This document shows positions 5,683 to 8,794 of a stretch of 8,794 nt of DNA, piece after piece. The stretch spans positions 1-8,794 of the forward strand of contig CABSAH010000066.1 of the NCBI GenBank assembly GCA_902475645.1, in the 5' to 3' direction. A model generated the notes under the pieces. That model had not been told where the DNA came from, did not search any database, and saw only the letters and a list, made by a program, of their open reading frames with translations. This stretch comes from an uncultured Christensenellaceae bacterium (GTDB lineage: Bacteria; Bacillota; Clostridia; Christensenellales; CAG-138). Both the position numbers and the translations under genes were made by a program. Each line of letters starts with the position of its first letter. Positions within the stretch are counted from its first letter, which is position 1.

Positions 5683-6360
5683 ATGAAAAATCGAATTGCC
5701 CTGCCGAACATTGCGGAAATATTTCCTTTCTGGCAGGATGTAAGCACAAAGGACCGCCATGAGCTATCGCGCTATATAAAATGCCGTGCGCTGGATCAGG
5801 GCGACGTATTCTTCAGCGACGATGAGCTGACCGTGTCCACATTGTATGTTTCAAGCGGTGAACTATGCTATTACACCATAAACGAAAACGGGCGCGACAC
5901 AACGCTCTATCGCCTGTACAAGGGTCAGTACAGCAGCTTTCTTGAAGCAAGGCTGTACGATAGCCAAAGCTATCCGCTCATGATGCAGGCAGAGCTGCCG
6001 AGCGAGATTTATTCCATAGCGCCGGAGGTATCAAGGTATCTTTACAAAAGCTATCCCTCCGTGCAGAAATTCGAGCGCGATATTTTCTATGAGCGCAGCT
6101 CCTTCGTTATGGATTCGTTGCAGCGTATGCTTTCAATAAGCAGCCGACAGCGCCTTGCAATGTTTTTGGTGGATGAAACGCAGCGCAGCGGCAGCCGCAC
6201 CATTGTTATGACGCAGGAGCAGATAGGCCGCTACGTTGGCACGCACCGCGAAATGATATCCCGAATGATGAACGTATTCGCGCGGCGCGGCATAGTGCGC
6301 ATGAGGCGCGGCCGGATAGAGGTGCTGAATATAAACGAATTAAAGAAAATAGCGCAATAG
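5683..6360 (+). CDS. Crp/Fnr-family transcriptional regulator
   Basis: A 225-residue cytoplasmic regulator. Residues about 10-115 form the cyclic-nucleotide-binding-type beta barrel (LYVSSGELCYYTINENGRDT at 54-73), about 120-150 the dimer helix, and about 155-225 the winged helix-turn-helix with MTQEQIGRYVGTHREMISRM at 176-195, matching the Crp-family DNA-reading helix. Only Cys34 and Cys62 occur, so the four-cysteine iron-sulphur cluster of FNR is absent, and the Arg-Ser/Thr cAMP pocket of Crp is not recognisable. Its signal is therefore unknown; a small-molecule or redox input is possible. ATG at 5683 is chosen: AGGAG (5668-5672) lies 10 bases upstream, while the in-frame TTG at 5662 has no site. 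It converges on the S24-type repressor gene with 4 bases between stop codons and no clear terminator between. Confidence 0.92.
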   Translation: MKNRIALPNIAEIFPFWQDVSTKDRHELSRYIKCRALDQGDVFFSDDELTVSTLYVSSGELCYYTINENGRDTTLYRLYKGQYSSFLEARLYDSQSYPLMMQAELPSEIYSIAPEVSRYLYKSYPSVQKFERDIFYERSSFVMDSLQRMLSISSRQRLAMFLVDETQRSGSRTIVMTQEQIGRYVGTHREMISRMMNVFARRGIVRMRRGRIEVLNINELKKIAQ

Positions 6361-6364
6361 CGCA

Positions 6365-7000
6365 TTACAGGCCGCGTATACGCACTTCCGTCACGCGGCC
6401 TATTATGTCCGCCTCGCTGCGCGGAACTATCATCGGTTCGTATTTCGTATTCGCGGGAATCAGCATAAGCGAATCGCCAACGGTTTTAACCTTGCGCAGC
6501 AAAACCTCGTCGCCAAGGCGCACAACGGCTATGCGCCCGTTTTCAACGCTCGGCTGCATTCTTACAAGCACCAGCGCGCCCTCGGGTATAAATTCGCCCT
6601 CCATGCAGTCCCCCTCCACCTGCATATAAAAGTATTCGCCGGCAACGGCCTCGTTAGCCGCAACGGGGATATATTCCTCTATGTTTTCATCGGCAAGTAT
6701 CGGCAGCCCCGCATGCACGCGGCCCACAAGCGGCACGCCCACGCTATCCTCCAATTTCATAAGGCGGGCGGAAACGGTTGCGCGGGACTTAAAAAGCGGC
6801 GTTACCATTGTGCTTTCGCGGCAAAGAAGATAATCCGCGCTGACATCGAAAAAATCGCACAGCTTCATAAGCATTTCGTTCGGCAGCGCAACCCTGCCCG
6901 TTTCGTATTTGCAAACGGCCGCCTTCTGCACGCCAAGCACATTGCCTAAATCCTCCTGAGACAGGTGCTTTGCTTTTCTCAATTCCTTCAGTCTGTTCAT
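6365..7000 (-). CDS. XRE/S24 (LexA/CI-like) repressor with Cys in place of catalytic Ser
   Basis: A 211-residue repressor of the phage-CI/HdiR layout. Residues 1-60 are an XRE helix-turn-helix (SQEDLGNVLGVQKAAVCKYE at 14-33). Residues about 88-211 are an S24 self-cleavage domain. The cleavage-site region VGRVHAGLP is present (Ala97-Gly98). The nucleophile motif, normally GDSM, reads GDCM (Cys132). The general-base Lys aligns with Arg169 in EVLLRKVK, with Lys170 next to it. In this family DNA damage and RecA trigger self-cleavage and derepression; whether this protein still cleaves is uncertain. ATG at 7000 is chosen because GGAGGG (7010-7005) lies 4 bases upstream; an in-frame TTG at 7012 overlaps that site. 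It is divergent from a small membrane protein gene and probably controls both. It is not the classical winged-helix LexA, and no phage structural gene is in view. Confidence 0.9.
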   Translation of the reverse strand: MNRLKELRKAKHLSQEDLGNVLGVQKAAVCKYETGRVALPNEMLMKLCDFFDVSADYLLCRESTMVTPLFKSRATVSARLMKLEDSVGVPLVGRVHAGLPILADENIEEYIPVAANEAVAGEYFYMQVEGDCMEGEFIPEGALVLVRMQPSVENGRIAVVRLGDEVLLRKVKTVGDSLMLIPANTKYEPMIVPRSEADIIGRVTEVRIRGL

Positions 7001-7025
7001 GCGGCCCTCCAAAATCGTTTTCTAT

Positions 7026-7054
7026 ATTGTATCCTATAAAGAAATGCAATGCAA
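7026..7054 (-). promoter_or_regulatory. Promoter of the S24-type repressor gene
   Basis: On the minus strand TTGCAT (7054-7049), a 17-base spacer and TACAAT (7031-7026) put the start near 7019 with a leader of about 19 bases. The -35 lies inside an inverted repeat AATGC-N7-GCATT (7043-7059). The sequence GTATCC (7029-7034), also found in the operator of the divergent promoter, overlaps the -10. Confidence 0.65.
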
Positions 7055-7099
7055 GCATTATTTTATTCCGATTTTAGCAAAAAAAGCTCAAAAAAGCGC

Positions 7100-7128
7100 T
7101 TGACAGTATCCTTGTTGGATATTATAAT
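7100..7128 (+). promoter_or_regulatory. Perfect consensus promoter of the small membrane protein gene
   Basis: TTGACA (7100-7105), exactly 17 bases, TATAAT (7123-7128): a full match to the sigma-A consensus, with AT-rich DNA carrying A-runs (7079-7095) just upstream. The start is expected near 7135. Such a strong promoter usually must be held off by a repressor, and an inverted repeat fills its spacer. Confidence 0.9.
7106..7122. promoter_or_regulatory. Candidate operator in the promoter spacer
   Basis: TATCC-TTGTT-GGATA (7107-7121) is an inverted repeat with perfect 5-bp arms, lying wholly between the -35 and -10 of the consensus promoter. A bound dimer would block RNA polymerase. The half-site GTATCC recurs at 7029-7034 on the -10 of the divergent repressor gene. 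I infer that the XRE/S24 repressor binds here. Confidence 0.6.
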
Positions 7129-7136
7129 GGGTTCAA

Positions 7137-7150
7137 GGTCAGTGATGACC
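7137..7150 (+). other. Small stem-loop at the 5' end of the small-gene leader
   Basis: GGTCA-GTGA-TGACC is a perfect 5-bp stem with a GNRA-type tetraloop, starting about 2 bases after the predicted transcription start. It encloses the in-frame ATG at 7145, which would hinder its use as a start. It could protect the 5' end of the mRNA, or be a DNA site; neither is shown. Confidence 0.45.
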
Positions 7151-7240
7151 ACGAAATTTCCAAATAAGCCACTCGTCATTGTCGCCATCGGGTTTCCGAA
7201 GCGGATATGCGGCGGCTTTACGGAGCAGCGGAGGTACATA

Positions 7241-7480
7241 ATGAATTACTTTGGTTTGTTTTTCTCTTTCATGATTCCCAGCATCATTTTGGGCTTTATG
7301 ATAGCCGCCGCCTGCATACAGGAAAGGGCTATCCGCCGCCGCCGTGCGCAGCAGAAGCAGCCCGTTAAGCGTGGCGCAAGCTCCGTGCGCAGCTATGCCC
7401 CCGCCCATAAAGCCGCGCATGTAAACGCGGTCAAGTCCGATAAATCAAAGCTGTATATATACGATATGAACGCGGCTTAA
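7241..7480 (+). CDS. Small single-span membrane protein, divergent from the S24-type repressor
   Basis: I do not recognise a family. The 79-residue product has one N-terminal membrane span (about 4-25, FGLFFSFMIPSIILGFMIAA), a strongly basic stretch directly after it (ERAIRRRRAQQK, 28-39) and a polar, mostly basic tail ending YDMNAA. By the positive-inside rule the tail is cytoplasmic. GGAGG (7230-7234) lies 6 bases before the ATG at 7241. An in-frame ATG at 7145 would give 111 residues but sits in a leader hairpin close to the transcription start. Control by a consensus promoter with an operator opposite an S24-type repressor recalls damage-induced small membrane proteins that arrest division (SosA, SidA), but there is no sequence evidence for that role, and SosA has the opposite topology. 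It could also be a toxin-like or stress peptide. Confidence 0.75.
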   Translation: MNYFGLFFSFMIPSIILGFMIAAACIQERAIRRRRAQQKQPVKRGASSVRSYAPAHKAAHVNAVKSDKSKLYIYDMNAA

Positions 7481-7567
7481 TACCGCCCGTTTTGCATAAC
7501 TTAGCTTATCTGCCGTGCGGACCGAATCCCCTATCGGCGATAAAATAAAATAATATTATATGTGCCA

Positions 7568-7603
7568 ACCGAAGCGGCGCCCGATACGGGGCGCTGTTTT
7601 GGT
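7568..7603 (+). terminator. Long hairpin, probable terminator of the small membrane protein gene
   Basis: An uninterrupted 15-bp stem (7568-7582 with 7589-7603, three G-U pairs) closes a 6-base loop GATACG. The GC-rich upper part GCGCCC/GGGCGC followed by TGTTTT resembles a terminator, though the T-run is itself paired in the long form and no T-run follows the full stem. It sits 87 bases after the stop codon and just before the next promoter. The DNA between (7481-7567) is AT-rich and otherwise featureless. Confidence 0.55.
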
Positions 7604-7613
7604 ATGCAAAAAA

Positions 7614-7630
7614 TTATTGACAAACGATAA
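7614..7630. promoter_or_regulatory. Operator-like pseudopalindrome A, over the -35
   Basis: TTATTGACAAACGATAA is a 17-bp pseudopalindrome whose outer arms match (TTATTG/CGATAA allow one mismatch). It covers the -35 hexamer TTGACA. It is identical at 13 of 17 positions to element B at 7657-7673. The likely ligand is the YozG-like XRE protein encoded downstream; this is inference. Confidence 0.6.
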
Positions 7631-7645
7631 TTCCAATGCTATTAT
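7617..7645 (+). promoter_or_regulatory. Promoter of the DUF2975/XRE operon
   Basis: TTGACA (7617-7622), 17 bases ending in TGC (extended -10), and TATTAT (7640-7645). The start is expected near 7652. Two operator-like pseudopalindromes flank the core, one over the -35 and one just after the start. Confidence 0.85.
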
Positions 7646-7656
7646 AAAGCCGTAAA

Positions 7657-7673
7657 TTATCGTTAAACAATAA
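7657..7673. promoter_or_regulatory. Operator-like pseudopalindrome B, just after the transcription start
   Basis: TTATCGTTAAACAATAA is a 17-bp near-perfect palindrome around a central A, with one mismatched pair. Its left half with the base pairs before it (AATTATCGTT, 7655-7664) is the exact reverse complement of AACGATAATT at 7623-7632 in element A. The centres of A and B are 43 bp apart, about four helical turns, so proteins bound at both would face the same side. Confidence 0.6.
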
Positions 7674-7688
7674 TATTAGGAGGTACAT

Positions 7689-8642
7689 ATGAAGCATAAC
7701 AAAGCTGCACTGTATGCGCTGTGCGCATTGGCCGTGCTGGGCGCGGCGGCGGCAATATTGTTCAGTGCGGCGGATATTGCCCGCGCGGTGCTGTGCTATC
7801 CGCTTAAGGCTATGGGTATGGCGCTGCGCAGTCTTTCCCTTGCGGGCGGCGCGCTTAATGCGGTATCGATAGCCTTTTACGCCGCCGTATCGCTTCTGCC
7901 CTCAGTATTTGCGGTCATATTCGCCCGCAGGCGCGGCTGCGTAAGGGCGGACGGCATACTGTATATGCTCACCGTTGTGCTGTTTGCGGCGCTGTATATT
8001 TCCGTAAACCCCGGCATTTTGCGCAGTATCTTACCAGGCGAGCTGCTCGGCACGCCCGCGGCCTATGATATTGCATTGGGCGCACTCAATTCGCTTATAT
8101 ATTCGCTTGTGCTATGCTTTTTGGTGCTGCGTGCGGCAAGTCGCCTATCCTCCGGCGGCACGGACAAGCTGCTTGCCGCGGGCGCGTGGCTGCTTTATGC
8201 GCTGTGCGCGGTGCTTGCGTTCGCGCTTGCCTACGGCGCGGCATCCGCCGTTGCGGCGTCGCTTAAATCGGCTCGGCTGCTTGATATATGCGTATGCATA
8301 CTCCGCGCCGCCGTTGACGCGCTGCCGGGCGTATTCGGCATATTGCTTGCCCTTTCGGGCGCAGGGCTGCTCTTAACCATGCGCGGCGGCCCCTTCTGCG
8401 ATGCGGCGGTAAGCACGGCGCAGCGGCTCAGCCGCCTTGCGATTATCGGCCTTAAAGCCTCTGTAATAAGCTGCGCCGCGTTCAATGCCGTGCAGCTTGC
8501 GCTTGCGGGCGGGCTTAGCAGCGTTAACGTTTCGGCGAACATACCGCTTGCGGGCGTGCTTTTTGCCCTGCTTGCGCTTATATTCAGCCGCCTTATTGCC
8601 GAATCGAAGCGCATTAAGGACGATAACGACAGCATCATTTAG
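7689..8642 (+). CDS. Double-length DUF2975-like membrane protein
   Basis: A 317-residue, Ala/Leu-rich integral membrane protein with about eight hydrophobic spans (roughly 7-29, 57-79, 89-105, 126-149, 161-188, 199-230, 249-273, 283-302). Features recalling DUF2975 lie in the C-terminal half: a PFCDAAVSTAQRLSRL loop (235-250) and the end ESKRIKDDNDSII. DUF2975 proteins are usually about half this size with four spans. Here the N-terminal half looks like a second, diverged copy: LYALCA recurs (8-13, 169-174), and AAVSLLPSVFAVIFA (65-79) matches AAVDALPGVFGILLA (207-221). Function of the family is unknown; it is typically paired with a small XRE regulator, as here. AGGAGG (7678-7683) is 5 bases before the ATG. 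The regulator gene begins 9 bases after the stop. The family call comes from the partner gene and the C-terminal signature. Confidence 0.75.
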   Translation: MKHNKAALYALCALAVLGAAAAILFSAADIARAVLCYPLKAMGMALRSLSLAGGALNAVSIAFYAAVSLLPSVFAVIFARRRGCVRADGILYMLTVVLFAALYISVNPGILRSILPGELLGTPAAYDIALGALNSLIYSLVLCFLVLRAASRLSSGGTDKLLAAGAWLLYALCAVLAFALAYGAASAVAASLKSARLLDICVCILRAAVDALPGVFGILLALSGAGLLLTMRGGPFCDAAVSTAQRLSRLAIIGLKASVISCAAFNAVQLALAGGLSSVNVSANIPLAGVLFALLALIFSRLIAESKRIKDDNDSII

Positions 8643-8651
8643 GGTAAGCTT

Positions 8652-8794
8652 ATGGCGATAGACGTAAATCTTGACGAAATGCTCAAGCGCCGCGGCATTA
8701 CGGGAAAGGAGCTTTGCGCAATGGTGGGCATAACCGAAGCCAACCTTTCCATACTGCGCAGCGGAAAGGGCAAGGGCGTGCGCTTCCATACGCT
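8652..8794 (+). CDS. YozG-like XRE transcriptional regulator (cut by window end)
   Basis: The first 47 residues of a small Cro/CI-type DNA-binding protein: VNLDEMLKRRGITGKELC, then GITEANLSILRSGKGKGVRF, which matches the YozG-like regulators that accompany DUF2975 genes (normally about 65-75 residues). Nearly the whole helix-turn-helix is present; the C-terminus is outside the window. AGGG (8641-8644), overlapping the stop codon of the upstream gene, lies 7 bases before the ATG, so the pair is translated from one mRNA. It is the natural candidate to bind the two pseudopalindromes around the operon promoter and repress its own synthesis. Confidence 0.9.
   Translation, partial: MAIDVNLDEMLKRRGITGKELCAMVGITEANLSILRSGKGKGVRFHT

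Noticed and set aside
5683..6360. An oxygen-sensing FNR with an iron-sulphur cluster
   Set aside because: Only two cysteines are present and there is no N-terminal cysteine cluster.
6365..7000. Canonical lexA
   Set aside because: The DNA-binding domain is XRE-type, not the LexA winged helix, and the catalytic motif is altered; no gene symbol is justified.
1..8794. CRISPR array, prophage, transposon or retron
   Set aside because: No regularly spaced repeats, integrase, transposase, reverse transcriptase or phage structural genes were found.

Overview
The window looks like chromosomal DNA from a moderately GC-rich member of the Clostridia, of the kind common in the gut. Evidence: strong Gram-positive ribosome binding sites (GGAGG types), consensus sigma-A promoters, short stem-loop/T-run terminators, a sortase, CCA-encoding tRNA genes, and a DUF2975/YozG-like gene pair typical of Firmicutes. 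Taxonomy below class cannot be read from the sequence. Isoleucine is written mostly as ATA (22 of 32 Ile codons in serS), which is unusual for DNA this GC-rich.

Layout. (1) 1-347: no gene; one complete and one end-truncated copy of a two-hairpin intergenic repeat. (2) 348-585, minus strand: tRNA-Gly(GCC) and tRNA-Lys(CTT) in one transcription unit with a near-consensus promoter and a terminator. (3) 640-1452, minus strand: a membrane-anchored sortase whose best promoter places the transcript start at or next to the ATG. (4) 1490-4639, plus strand: argS-serS operon ending in a strong terminator. (5) 4661-5519: a transcription factor with an XRE helix-turn-helix and a C-terminal duplicated membrane module, as its own unit. 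(6) 5571-6360: a Crp/Fnr-family regulator without FNR-type cysteines, preceded by a perfect inverted repeat. (7) 6365-7480: an XRE/S24 (LexA/CI-like) repressor on the minus strand, divergent from a 79-residue single-span membrane protein. The small gene has a perfect consensus promoter (TTGACA-17-TATAAT) with an inverted repeat in its spacer. (8) 7568-8794: a double-length DUF2975-like membrane protein and the start of a YozG-like XRE regulator, under a strong promoter flanked by two matching 17-bp pseudopalindromes.

How the genes fit together. The left half is translation housekeeping (two tRNAs, two aminoacyl-tRNA synthetases) with a sortase between. The right half (4.7-8.8 kb) is a run of four regulators, three of which are paired or fused with small or uncharacterised membrane proteins. 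Best candidates for new biology are the repressor/small-membrane-protein pair, whose S24 protease motif has Cys where Ser is expected, and the DUF2975 pair with its double operator. No CRISPR array, transposase, phage structural gene or integrase was seen.
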